From the NCBI GenBank assembly GCA_963556255.1, contig OY744609.1:19128809-19192808 (forward strand): DNA of 64,000 nt, read 5' to 3'. The DNA is from Allolobophora icterica. Its lineage: Eukaryota; Annelida; Clitellata; Crassiclitellata; Lumbricidae. A program made the translations under genes and the position numbers. Positions within the stretch are counted from its first letter, which is position 1. The number at the start of each line of letters is the position of its first letter. The notes beneath the pieces are model-generated. The model did no database searches, was not told the origin of the DNA, and saw only the letters and a list, made by a program, of their open reading frames with translations. This document shows, one piece after another, positions 47,598 through 56,123 of this stretch.

Positions 47598-48017
47598 CTA
47601 ACATAGGTCAAGAACGATATCTTCAAAATTCTTTCCAGCAGTGAGCTCTCTTAACACGGCCAGACAGAGATGACCACAAACCACTTCATCGGGGCCTTGT
47701 AGCTGAAATGTCTGAGTTCTTATAGGATTTTTTAAATATCGAGAAATTTCGAGAGGCGGATCCAGCCCATAACTGTCAAAATAGACGGCTGTTGGTCCAT
47801 CTATCCAATAGGCGACCCAGTGAGTACCATCACCAGAACCGGAATCTAAATTAACAACTCCACACTCCTTCTCACGAGCCACGGCGGGCAGACCATCTCG
47901 CATGAAAACACCGCGGAAATGCGGCAGAGCCCTGGCAACTTTCTCTATGTCAAAGTTGCTCAAAGGTTTTAGTTTTTTTGCCCCATGTAGAGACCCGATC
48001 CTTTGCACATTGGACAA
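47598..48017 (-). CDS. Polinton adenovirus-type cysteine protease (PRO)
   Basis: 139 residues, a short C5/ULP1-fold maturation protease. The catalytic set is visible in the expected order: His66 (DGTHWVAYW), Asp81 (VYFDSYG), Gln107 as oxyanion residue and Cys114 in VVCGHLCL. In adenoviruses and Polintons this enzyme cleaves capsid precursors. It overlaps the start of the pX-like gene by 49 bp and precedes the fibre gene by 29 bp. Smaller than the adenoviral enzyme, as usual for Polintons. Confidence 0.95.
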   Translation of the reverse strand: MSNVQRIGSLHGAKKLKPLSNFDIEKVARALPHFRGVFMRDGLPAVAREKECGVVNLDSGSGDGTHWVAYWIDGPTAVYFDSYGLDPPLEISRYLKNPIRTQTFQLQGPDEVVCGHLCLAVLRELTAGKNFEDIVLDLC

Positions 48018-48475
48018 CAGCCACCATGAGTCTCCCGCCCGAGATATAAACCGGATCCGCGGACCTGGGCCTCGAGTTCGCGATTGTGACGCGCCGCCTC
48101 CGCCAGTGCAGCGTCGCTGGCCTGTTTGTTCTGCACAGCCTTTACTACCCCAGCTGTCCCACCAGCTAATGCACCCGCCGCGGATAAACCGCCGAAAATC
48201 GCCGGAAGGAGAGCCAGTAGTGGAAGAAATCCGCCCATTTTTGTCATCTTTTTCAGTTGCGTTTTGGTGAATCTCAGCTCCATACCAACGCCTTCCGCAA
48301 TCTTCTTCGGGATTCGGGCGGCTTGAACGTTTGTCAGCGCGAGCTTATCGTCTCCGCGAAGCTGGCCATGAGTCAGCCGGAACGTGGCACCAATGCCATC
48401 GCGCGCAGCTTTAGCCAACGTTTCTTTTTGCCCTTCGGTCAGTGAAAGGCCGAACGCGACATATTCAGTTTTCAT
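47969..48475 (-). CDS. Polinton pX-like glycine-rich minor virion protein
   Basis: 168 residues. Starts with a conserved segment (FGLSLTEGQKETLAKAARDG) and a basic part (RFTKTQLKKMTKMGG), then a hydrophobic Gly/Ala segment (FLPLLALLPAIFGGLSAAGA, LAGGTAGVVKAVQ) likely to be membrane-active. The C-terminus has two GSGLYLG/GSGLYMG repeats flanking HGGCCPMCK. Proteins with this layout sit next to the protease and capsid genes of many Polintons and have been compared with adenoviral minor core proteins; exact function unknown. Lies 57 bp downstream of the major capsid gene. Confidence 0.8.
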   Translation of the reverse strand: MKTEYVAFGLSLTEGQKETLAKAARDGIGATFRLTHGQLRGDDKLALTNVQAARIPKKIAEGVGMELRFTKTQLKKMTKMGGFLPLLALLPAIFGGLSAAGALAGGTAGVVKAVQNKQASDAALAEAARHNRELEAQVRGSGLYLGRETHGGCCPMCKGSGLYMGQKN

Positions 48476-48532
48476 TTTTGGAAAAAATATATCAAAAAGA
48501 GGACCTTATATCTAAATGTGAAAAACCGATTT

Positions 48533-49828
48533 CTAGTAAACGACGTTAAATTTGCTGCCATCCGATTCAAAGCTCAGCAGTCGGTCACTGATCAAGACGG
48601 CATAGGCTACCGTATTATTTGGTACCACTTCGTTAAAGTCCACCTTGATTTGTATGTCCTGTACAGAAGTTTTTAATCGTTCAGATTGCCTGCGCACGTC
48701 CAGGACGAATATCGAAAACATATCTACAAATTCGATTGGTGTTATTTGACATGATGACTCACGCGCGTCTATACCGCAATATTCTTCCTTGAAGTCACGT
48801 AGGGCCTTGTAAGCGCGAGAGGTTGTCCTCTTGGTGAAATTGAGATTCATGTCAACCACCGGATAGCGATCGCTGTTGAGCATAGCGAACATGTTACGAA
48901 CCTGTACATGGTCAAACAGTGCCGGATTGCGGCCTTGATGTGCATTCCTTCCAGTCTGAAAAGCAACAAGAATCCACCGCGGTTTTTCCGTGCCCGACTT
49001 AACGCTCAAACGCCAGGAAAAAGTCGTCGCTCGTGGCACCGCAATGTTGTCGCATTGCATGGCGCGGAATGCTACAGGTACCTTAACCTTGGCTTCAATC
49101 TGCTTCATAAGCATGCTTTTATACTCCAGAGCGGGTATTATATGCGGCATGAACCAGGAGAGTTTAGTCAGCGTGATCTGGCCATTGACCACAGCGGCTT
49201 CCTTGAAGATTGCGTCTGCATCCCCCTGCCGGCTCAGCAGTAAGGAGTGTTTAATCCCGTATACGACCTTGTGATAATCATCGCAAAAACCAAATAGATG
49301 TCTTAAGGGAACGATGAATGAAAAAGTACCGATAGGGACGGGTTTGCCAATGATCATCAGTCGACGGGTCTCAAAGCCGGTATTCGCGGCCGCCGCCGCC
49401 GCAGTCGTGTCTTTCTGCCAACACATGTTTAAACCTTCGCCTTTGGAAAAATCATCGCCGTATACCAGCATGCCTTTCATCGTCGTGGCTTGCCCAGGTG
49501 ACATGACATTCTCTATCTCGGTGTTGTTAGCCAGGTATCGAATCTGAGAAAACATGTACGGGATGGCGTTGTTGATGAATGACACCAACGTGTCTGCGAT
49601 GTAAGCGGCGCCTGTTGTTGTAAGCCTGCCCTCCACAAGAAGGTAGCTCTTAGAAGGTTGCGTGAAAATGTCTTGGTTCTGGATGTCTATCTGTATGGCC
49701 TGGCCGTTATTAATAGCCGCGGGATTTTGGGACTCATACTCGCGGTATTCAAACGATTCAATGCTATTATCATCGGGCACCGCCGAAGCGATGTCCAACA
49801 TTTCACTTGCCATGTCAAATGCCGCCAT
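48533..49828 (-). CDS. Polinton major capsid protein (double jelly-roll)
   Basis: 431 residues. Matches the Polinton hexon-like capsid family: an N-terminal MLDIASAVPDDNSIESFEYR segment, NAIPYMFSQIRYLANNTEIE, GTFSFIVPLRHLFGFCDDYH, a second roll with PRWILVAFQTGRN, and the terminal VLDVRRQSERLKTSVQDIQI followed by AYAVLISDRLL. Length is typical. A TATA-like TATATAAT lies 30-36 bp upstream of the ATG (49857-49864, reverse) and a palindrome (49866-49886) just beyond it, so the gene likely has its own promoter. Assignment rests on recognised family strings. Confidence 0.9.
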   Translation of the reverse strand: MAAFDMASEMLDIASAVPDDNSIESFEYREYESQNPAAINNGQAIQIDIQNQDIFTQPSKSYLLVEGRLTTTGAAYIADTLVSFINNAIPYMFSQIRYLANNTEIENVMSPGQATTMKGMLVYGDDFSKGEGLNMCWQKDTTAAAAAANTGFETRRLMIIGKPVPIGTFSFIVPLRHLFGFCDDYHKVVYGIKHSLLLSRQGDADAIFKEAAVVNGQITLTKLSWFMPHIIPALEYKSMLMKQIEAKVKVPVAFRAMQCDNIAVPRATTFSWRLSVKSGTEKPRWILVAFQTGRNAHQGRNPALFDHVQVRNMFAMLNSDRYPVVDMNLNFTKRTTSRAYKALRDFKEEYCGIDARESSCQITPIEFVDMFSIFVLDVRRQSERLKTSVQDIQIKVDFNEVVPNNTVAYAVLISDRLLSFESDGSKFNVVY

Positions 49829-49865
49829 TATTATAGGTAAAAAAGTTCAAGCTTCAATTATATAT

Positions 49866-49886
49866 CACAAATGAAACTCATTTATG
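49866..49886. promoter_or_regulatory. Palindrome AAATGA-N3-TCATTT, copy 1
   Basis: CACAAATGA / AAC / TCATTTATG, arms matching at 8 of 9 positions. Located just upstream of the TATA-like box of the major capsid gene. A perfect hairpin with arms ATTTATCAA (49900-49921) follows. Confidence 0.65.
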
Positions 49887-49970
49887 AAATGAATCAGTAA
49901 TTTATCAATTACTTGATAAATGAATCGTTTACGAATTTTGATTTTATTTTTTCCCATTACAAAATGAGTC

Positions 49971-49991
49971 TGCAAATGAGTTTCATTTACG
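49971..49991. promoter_or_regulatory. Palindrome AAATGA-N3-TCATTT, copy 2
   Basis: TGCAAATGA / GTT / TCATTTACG (7 of 9 arm positions). Overlaps the stop codon of the pVI-like gene (TGA on the minus strand at 49985-49983). Confidence 0.6.
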
Positions 49992-50405
49992 ACGACCAAA
50001 CTTTATAGTCTTGAAACCAGAACCAGCAATGCGGCTGTTTATATCAGTAGCTGCGCCCGTCGCAGCCAGTTGTTTCAAGTATTCAATGCTCTTGTCGCTG
50101 AGCGCCTTTTCCAAAGGTCCGGGTACAGCCGCAACTGAATTTTTCATATGCGTGGCCGCAGCGCGTCTCGCTTTTACGGCATCAACAATTTGCCTGACGG
50201 CAGAAGCTGTTGTAGCGCCGGCTTTCGCCACATTGCCAACTACATCGGCAACATTTGTGATTACACCTTTGTTTGCTGAAATGAAAGAGCCAGCTTGGCT
50301 AAGCAATCTAGGAATCCAGTCGAAAAGCCCACCACCGACGACACGACGTCGTTTTTTAACGCTAAGAACCAACATGTGAAAATTTAAGTGTGAAAATCTA
50401 CGCAC
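49983..50405 (-). CDS. Polinton pVI-like membrane-lytic minor capsid protein
   Basis: 140 residues. A basic head (VKKRRRVV) is followed by GGGLFDWIPRLLSQAGSF, an amphipathic helix immediately after a Gly-Gly site. This is the arrangement of adenoviral protein VI, whose lytic helix is exposed after protease cleavage. Further helices (NVADVVGNVAKAGATTASAV) and a basic C-terminus (FKTIKFGRRK) follow. It overlaps the penton-like gene by 8 bp, lies upstream of the capsid gene, and its stop codon is embedded in a palindrome (49971-49991). Lytic role is inference from layout. Confidence 0.75.
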   Translation of the reverse strand: MRRFSHLNFHMLVLSVKKRRRVVGGGLFDWIPRLLSQAGSFISANKGVITNVADVVGNVAKAGATTASAVRQIVDAVKARRAAATHMKNSVAAVPGPLEKALSDKSIEYLKQLAATGAATDINSRIAGSGFKTIKFGRRK

Positions 50406-51198
50406 TGCGGATGTGAAACCTTACAGTTACTGTCTCACCGCGGAGGTTTAATTGTTCACCATTCTGGTCGGTCAGCCACACACGCATGCCCTGTACGTTG
50501 CCAGCCGGCACAACTGGTAGATATACCAAATTTTTCGGAGACTCAATAATCTTATAACCGGGAGAAACATCGGGAAAGAAACTATAGATTACTGGCTGCT
50601 GGCTACCATTGCGATACGATCCAGAGATAATGTCACAATTTACCAGGATTGTGTCCACCCGGAGAATATCGACTGGATTTTCTCCCTCTTTATAACCAAT
50701 GCCAAGCGTCTGAGGGCTAAAACCGAGCATTTGACTGATGGTAGATGCGGTCATATTTACCTTATAATGGGCATTCGTTATCTTTACGAAGGCGCGTAGG
50801 GTAGATGCGTTAGCTCCTATAGTAATAGGAGAATTAAAGCCGAGTTGAGCAGTACCTGTCGGCGGATTTTGCATTTCTAACTGGCGGCCGATTTCGTCAT
50901 TAATCTGTGCGATCTCGTAGCTTCCGTCGGGCAAAAAGATCGTCTTCCACGTCTGTCCATTGGTGGAGCTGTAGACGAACTTGTTATTGGAACGGTCTAT
51001 GTTTGGGATAGAATGATAAGATTCAAGACGCAGCAAGGCAACCTCAAAGCGTCTTTTTGGATCCAGGTACAGCGGTGGTGAAAAAGCCGTGGTCCACCCT
51101 GTAGTATCTGAGGAGACAACTATACTAAAATTTTCCTTAGGCTGCAAAAGTTCTTTAATTTCTTCGAGCAGTTTCTCAGAGCGTTCCATCTGAGCCAT
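50398..51198 (-). CDS. Polinton minor capsid (penton-like) protein
   Basis: 266 residues. After an N-terminal helix (MERSEKLLEEIKELLQPKEN) comes a single jelly-roll type protein with the conserved strings DPKRRFEVALLRLESYHSIP, NNKFVYSSTNGQTWKTIFLP and DGSYEIAQINDEIGRQL. These are shared by Polinton penton homologues that occupy five-fold vertices. The C-terminus (LRGETVTVRFHIRSA) is the usual end. It sits between the 368-aa protein and the pVI-like protein. Confidence 0.88.
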   Translation of the reverse strand: MAQMERSEKLLEEIKELLQPKENFSIVVSSDTTGWTTAFSPPLYLDPKRRFEVALLRLESYHSIPNIDRSNNKFVYSSTNGQTWKTIFLPDGSYEIAQINDEIGRQLEMQNPPTGTAQLGFNSPITIGANASTLRAFVKITNAHYKVNMTASTISQMLGFSPQTLGIGYKEGENPVDILRVDTILVNCDIISGSYRNGSQQPVIYSFFPDVSPGYKIIESPKNLVYLPVVPAGNVQGMRVWLTDQNGEQLNLRGETVTVRFHIRSA

Positions 51199-51216
51199 GA
51201 ATTTTGTTTTCTATTT

Positions 51217-52323
51217 CTATTTTATGAGCATGTTTCTATTCAATTCGAGTGCCAGCTCTTTGGAGATCGCACCGGAACGCAGCAACTCGTCAAGAATGGC
51301 GGAGATTTCGTTGCCGAGACCAGTGTTTCCCGCGGCCCTAGAGGCCACCAAAAGCTGCAACCTCTCTACCAGGGCGTTTGGATCATTGTAGTACTGCACC
51401 GCCCCTCCACGAATCAGCTGGAACTTTTTACTTCTTCGACCATGAATAGGAAGACCAGACATCTCTACGAGCTTTTTGAAAGTTTCAATTGCCTGAGGTG
51501 AGTACATCTTTGTCTTAACGAATCGTTTCGTTAACAGGCTGAACAGCGATTCATCAGCAGGCGATTCGAGAACGAGGTCCCCACCTTTAAACACTCTCAA
51601 TCTACCAGCAGACAGCGCAATGGGGTCAACGGAGAGCTCCCCCAACGCATTATCTTGTAGTTTCAGAGGAACGGCTGGGACAGTGAAACCTTTCCCTTGC
51701 TTAGTGAGATTATGGCCTTTCAAAAGAAAACGGATTCGTTCTCTATAGTCTTGTAGGGCTTTAATATCTAAAGTCAGAGAGGCGACCTTTTCTTCATCTG
51801 AACGCTTTGTGGCTTTCATTTTCTCTTTGCCCAGTGTGTGTCTATTGTACTGGGTGACGGCTTCAATAATCTGTTTAGCAGCTACCGTGTCGCGAAGGTC
51901 AAGTTCGCTCGGTGGTGTAAAACCGTGACGCCTGATTGCGTCGACGTTGAGATGTCTGTTTGGGTGGACGAGCAATGTTTCCGCTGCTGCTCCAGCGGCG
52001 GGGTGTGCCGCAATCGCTGGAAGGGGTGCAGAAACTGCAGAATCACCGAACAATGCTGATATAGGATTAAAATTAGCTGACTCTGCTATTTGCGTCGGCA
52101 AATCCTGTAAAGCGCTGGTAACTTTCTGTAGCTCTTTAGAAGTTTCTTTTTGTGAATCAGCCGTGGCTGTGGCGAGGGGTTTAAACAGTTTTGCCGCATC
52201 GTACTGAAGGTTTGCGTCTCCGATCTTCTCATCCACAAAACGCTGTCTCAAGCGATTTCTACGAGCTAAATAATCCTGAGTCAAGGCGTCTCGCTCCTGC
52301 TTAGACGAAACTTTTGTCCACAT
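51217..52323 (-). CDS. Conserved Polinton protein of unknown function (368 aa)
   Basis: First gene of the leftward block. It is mostly helical, with a coiled-coil-like N-terminus (ERDALTQDYLARRNRLRQRF, SKELQKVTSALQDLPTQI) and an Ala/Pro linker. A conserved C-terminal part contains LDIKALQDYRERIRFLLKGH, RVFKGGDLVLESPADESLFS, LLTKRFVKTKMYSPQAIETF and a final ISAILDELLRSGAISKEL. I recognise these strings from Polinton elements but know no function; a virion or scaffold role would fit its place before the penton gene. Two CATATAAACGA repeats at 52336-52360 (reverse) lie just upstream and could contain the TATA box. Confidence 0.8.
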   Translation of the reverse strand: MWTKVSSKQERDALTQDYLARRNRLRQRFVDEKIGDANLQYDAAKLFKPLATATADSQKETSKELQKVTSALQDLPTQIAESANFNPISALFGDSAVSAPLPAIAAHPAAGAAAETLLVHPNRHLNVDAIRRHGFTPPSELDLRDTVAAKQIIEAVTQYNRHTLGKEKMKATKRSDEEKVASLTLDIKALQDYRERIRFLLKGHNLTKQGKGFTVPAVPLKLQDNALGELSVDPIALSAGRLRVFKGGDLVLESPADESLFSLLTKRFVKTKMYSPQAIETFKKLVEMSGLPIHGRRSKKFQLIRGGAVQYYNDPNALVERLQLLVASRAAGNTGLGNEISAILDELLRSGAISKELALELNRNMLIK

Positions 52324-52976
52324 CGTGGTGATAAAAGTCGTTTATATGTCGTTTATATGTAAGTTAGATCGTTTCTTTAAGTAATTATCAGATTTTAATG
52401 AAGAGAGCCTTTTATTTTTTAAAAGATATCCTTCTGTTTGTTCTCCAGAATCTGACACAAAAGCGAGGCCTTCACTGGGTTGCACAACATTGACTATTTT
52501 TAGCATCTACGCAATTGCAAACAAAGCCGATTTCTGCTTCAATTTTGATTACAAGTTCAGACAAAAAATCTGGCTGACTTCGCAATCGGTAAAGAAAGCA
52601 TGTTAGCTTTTTAAAAGAGCTTAGCAAATGCTAAAATTTATAATCGGCGTAGTTTTCATTTTCCACTTAACTATGGGGTTTTCTGAGTTCTAAATTTAGA
52701 CGCCTTCTGCAACGGCAGTAGCATAGTTCTTCTGGCCAATACACGTCTGTAGCCTATTTCTGACCAATCCAAGTGTAGAGCCTCGTTAACCATCCACTTC
52801 CGTCAGCCAGGTTTTCATTGACAAGTTTTTTTTAATTGGGTCACCACGATGTGCATTGACGGAAATTATCTGCTCTGACAAGATTTGGCCAGAGCGGACG
52901 CGAATGAATTTCATTCAGAAACGAAAACTCGTTTGTGCAGCTGCGAATAAAAAACGAAAACACACGCTGACGCGAT

Positions 52977-52997
52977 CGTAAATGAGCTTCATTTACG
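52977..52997. promoter_or_regulatory. Palindrome AAATGA-N3-TCATTT, copy 3
   Basis: CGTAAATGA / GCT / TCATTTACG, perfect 9-bp arms. A weaker relative (GAATGA / ATT / TCATTC) lies at 52902-52916. Both are in the non-coding gap upstream of the late block. Confidence 0.65.
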
Positions 52998-54103
52998 TTT
53001 CATTCGCGGAACAAACAAATTAGCTGTATGAATGAAAGAAACTTAGAAAATCTGTAGAAATCTATACGTGGTTGGAAAGCCGAAGTTTGCTTTTCTAAAT
53101 ACCCACAGTATAAATAATTATTTATGCCGCCCCAGAAGCTGCATTATTAATGAAACTATTAATCTAAGAAAATAGGCCTATTAGGCCTACTGAAACTTGA
53201 AGTTGGACTTAAATTTAGTAACGTAAACGATGGTTTTACATAGGTCTATTATTAGAAAATTAGGCCTATAACAAGTATTAGAAAAACACTGCTAACTTAT
53301 ACTAACTTATTACAAAGGCTAAGCTTGGTGAATCTTGACCAAAATTAGCTTATAATTCTTTCACCGAACGCTCAAAGGTACGCGCAGAAACCAATCATTC
53401 ATAATTATATAGGCCCTAAGTCTTACACTGCAGCGGGAGCGAGATTCAAGTAGACTTTATGAGTTTTACACCGGATCAGCCACAGATTCAGATAGGCTTA
53501 TGTACGCGTCTCTGGCCTTCTTTCCGTGGCACAGAATCTTGTTTTGGCCGCGTGGTTCTTTCAATCTTTCCAAAATGGGTTAACCTCATGAAACGTAACT
53601 ACACGGAAACGTATATTTTAAAAATCAACTTGATTTTGGGTCTGTTTTAGGTCTTACATTGAATTCCGTCGACCCAAATCATGGGCGAAGCTCTGTCATT
53701 TTATTTGAGATTTATTGAACGGTATAAGTTATGTTTTGGCTTGACTGATGGCACAAAACAATAGATTAAATAGATGAAGGGCTGTAGTGATAAATAATTA
53801 TGTTCTGTACAAACAATTAGTTATAAAGTTGCCATTCATTCGCGACCATAGTATCGCAAAATCCCATTACATTAGAACGAAAGTGAAAGCCAGTTACATT
53901 AGGCCTATGAACGCAAACGTGCGTTTTGCGGTAGCGCCTTTTTTTCTTAGAAGCTCTCATTGTTATTTGGTTTTTCAGCGATCGAACAGCAGCGATTGAT
54001 TCCCAGTTAGCTGGGCCGGGCCTGAGTTTGGGCTAAATGCTCCTACGCATGTTTTTTTAATTTATGATGGGCACATTTGATATAATAAGGAATTATAAAA
54101 CGC

Positions 54104-54495
54104 GGCCAGAAAAATAACGTAGCCCTATGTTTGAAAGTCAGTAAAGCACATTACTGCCATTTGACATTCATATAGCGCCATTCACATTAGCCATAGGCTT
54201 GCTGATAAAATAAAAGAATTACAAATGCAGTCAGAAAAAGCATCATATAGGCCTCTGTTTGAAACTTGTTAAAGACATCACCACAGTATAAATAATTACT
54301 TATACTGTGCAACTGCCATTTGACATTTATATAGCGCCATTCCCAATAGCCATAAAATAAAGGAATTTTAATAAATGCAGTCAGAAAAAGCATTCATATA
54401 GGCCTATGTTTTAAACTTGTTAAAGACATCACCACAGTATAAATAATTACTTATACTGTGCAACTGCCATTTGACATTTATATAGCGCCTTCGTT
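54104..54495. repeat. Tandem repeat, 150-bp period, with hairpins
   Basis: Units start at TGCAGTCAGAAAAAGC (54226 and 54376), exactly 150 bp apart, with a partial, diverged unit before them (54104-54225). Each full unit contains the hairpin CAGTATAA / ATAATTAC / TTATACTG (about 54282-54308 and 54437-54460), then ACTGCCATTTGACATTTATA and TAGCGCC. The partial unit lacks the hairpin. Confidence 0.85.
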
Positions 54496-54760
54496 GTAAG
54501 CCGTTGGGAAGGTTTTAGCGAAAAGTAAAAGATACAGGTGTTTTATTAGTCATGGGGAAAATGAATGTTGGGTTTTAAGCGAAAAGCAAGAGCTAATTTT
54601 TTTAACAATGGAGGGTTCATAGAGCGCCTTTTTTCTCATTGAAAACCATAGGAAGGATGAATGTTAATTGTTTTAAAAGCAAAAAGCTAGGGGTCTTATT
54701 TTTTAGTCGTAGGCAAGATTTCAAGCAAAAAGCAAGAAGTTAAGGGTGTTTTTATCTAGC

Positions 54761-54781
54761 CGCAAATGAATTTCATTTGCG
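54761..54781. terminator. Palindrome AAATGA-N3-TCATTT, copy 4 (3' of ATPase)
   Basis: CGCAAATGA / ATT / TCATTTGCG, perfect 9-bp arms, 12 bp beyond the ATPase stop codon. Terminator or processing role is inferred only from position. Confidence 0.5.
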
Positions 54782-54793
54782 ATATTGCGCCTT

Positions 54794-55483
54794 TTAATTG
54801 GCCATAGGTCTATAGAAGCCGTCGAAACCGCTTCGATACTTACCGTCATAAACTTTAGACGTTAAGTCTATGACTGCAAAGCCGTATGGCTGTTCCACAC
54901 ATTTGCTGAAAAACTTACGAAATTCATCAAAATTCATGTCACCTGCCACGAACGTGTCATGAATTGCTCGTAAATTCTTACTGTCTTGGTTGAAGAGGAT
55001 AATAAGGTTAGCATTGTCCCTGACGGCTTGTTTAGAAATGTGAAAGTAGTTTTGTGTTAGGTAGAAGCAGCTCGCTCCACCATGACGCCCCATACAAAAG
55101 TATTTCTCGATCGGCCCCTGTTTTTGTAACATGACGTCATCGAAGATTAATAGGCTCCTGACGTTTTTATCAAGAGATTCCACTGGAATTATCTCATCGG
55201 AGGAAGAGTGAAAACTCGCAATTTCTTTTCCAGCAAATTTTTCGAGTTCTGTGGCCCAGTCTCGGAGAAACTGATATTTTTCCTGTCCCAGAGATTTCGA
55301 GTATAGGTACAGCCTGTCATAACGTAGGTAGGCCTACCCTTTATTCAATAGAAGATTAAGCAGTAAGTTTGTTTTCCCACATCCGCTAGGCCCACAGATT
55401 ATACACCGTATGCTAGATGGTAATAACCAATGGTGGTGTTTTTTCCCATCGTCGGCTTCAAGATCAAAATTTGTTATTTCCAT
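54794..55483 (-). pseudogene. Polinton packaging ATPase (FtsK/A32 type) with in-frame stop
   Basis: The 230-codon frame from ATG at 55483 encodes the genome-packaging ATPase. Walker A GPSGCGKT lies at codons 31-38. Codon 50 is TAG (55336-55334). The same frame continues without further damage through YDRLYLYSKSLGQEKYQF, Walker B (SLLIFDDVM), the GRHGGASCFYLTQNYFHISK segment typical of A32-like ATPases, and a normal C-terminus at 54794. The break is thus one nonsense codon, not decay. Either this copy lost packaging, the stop is read through, or the base is a sequencing error. A downstream start (ATG at 55183) would lack Walker A. Divergent from the PLA2 gene with 36 bp between start codons. 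Confidence 0.9.
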
Positions 55484-55519
55484 ATAGAGACAAGTCTTTA
55501 ATCATATACAACGAAAACA

Positions 55520-56107
55520 ATGTATTGCCTACGATGTAACAAACACACTGAGTCTTCAAATGAAACAATCGTTGAGCTAAAAAACGGTCGGCCCGCCAAG
55601 AAGGGTACCTGTGCCGTCTGTGGTGCAAAGAAGAGCCAGATTTTGCCTTCTAAAGTGCGGAAGCATAAGTCTCGTGAGCGCGAAACTCATGAGTCTCGCG
55701 GAGGCTCGCTACTGAATAGGGCCCTCAACGCTCTACCTCTTCCTGAGATGCATATGAGCCTTCCATCCGGTATGTCTTCGGAAGATAATCCGGGAGGTTC
55801 TTTCCAGAACACGGGAAAATACTCGTATTGTGGGCCATACACACAACTCGATAAACGGCTGTCGCAGCGATATCACGGTATTAATCAGCTCGACCGTGCG
55901 TGCCTCCACCACGATGTGGCTTACGCAGTTCATAAAGATACTCCAGGGCGTAACCACGCAGATGACATCCTCGCTGCAGCCGCGTCTAAGATCGCACTCA
56001 CCGATGAAGCTCCAGATTATGAAAAGAAGGACGCCCGGCTCGTATCGGCCATTATGTCAGCGAAGTCGAGGCTGGGGATGGGTGTCAGAACGAAGGGCCA
56101 TAAATGA
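55520..56107 (+). CDS. Zinc-ribbon / parvovirus-type phospholipase A2 fusion
   Basis: 195 residues. Residues 1-40 form a zinc ribbon (MYCLRC, C3/C6, and CAVCG, C31/C34; with KNGRPAKKGT between), a module widespread in viruses. A basic linker (VRKHKSRERETHESRGG) follows. Residues 100-165 match the secreted-PLA2 core as in parvovirus VP1: calcium-loop-like KYSYCGPYTQLDKRL, then GINQLDRACLHHDVAYAVH with the catalytic His131-Asp132 pair. The second Asp is likely 148 or 149. A membrane-breaching role during entry is inferred from the parvoviral domain. The stop codon sits in a perfect palindrome (56099-56119). Confidence 0.88.
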   Translation: MYCLRCNKHTESSNETIVELKNGRPAKKGTCAVCGAKKSQILPSKVRKHKSRERETHESRGGSLLNRALNALPLPEMHMSLPSGMSSEDNPGGSFQNTGKYSYCGPYTQLDKRLSQRYHGINQLDRACLHHDVAYAVHKDTPGRNHADDILAAAASKIALTDEAPDYEKKDARLVSAIMSAKSRLGMGVRTKGHK

Positions 56108-56119
56108 GTTTCATTTATG
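56099..56119. promoter_or_regulatory. Palindrome AAATGA-N3-TCATTT, copy 5
   Basis: CATAAATGA / GTT / TCATTTATG, perfect 9-bp arms. Overlaps the PLA2 stop codon (56105-56107) and lies upstream of the integrase gene. Confidence 0.65.
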
Positions 56120-56123
56120 AAAA

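Larger units (their letters stand above)
52324..54793. other. Non-coding gap inside the Polinton (2.5 kb)
   Basis: No convincing gene; the longest frames are under 75 codons without family features. It contains a perfect palindrome at 52977-52997, TAGGCCTA-type words at 53170-53280, a tandem repeat of 150-bp period (54104-54495) and AAAAGCAAGA-type degenerate repeats (54520-54745). Such a gap is unusual in a compact element and may hold a lost gene, an acquired insertion or a regulatory region. Confidence 0.6.

Noticed and set aside
44790..52207. Plus-strand open frames of 60-156 codons under the Polinton late genes
   Set aside because: They are antisense shadows of strongly supported minus-strand genes and have no recognisable motifs.
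53459..53999. Two 60-70-codon plus-strand frames in the Polinton gap
   Set aside because: No family features, no upstream signal beyond chance, composition like the surrounding non-coding DNA.
55312..55335. A 24-nt GT-AG mini-intron in the ATPase that would remove the TAG
   Set aside because: It is far shorter than known metazoan spliceosomal introns, and its removal would delete conserved YDR residues before LYLYSKSL; a nonsense codon is simpler.
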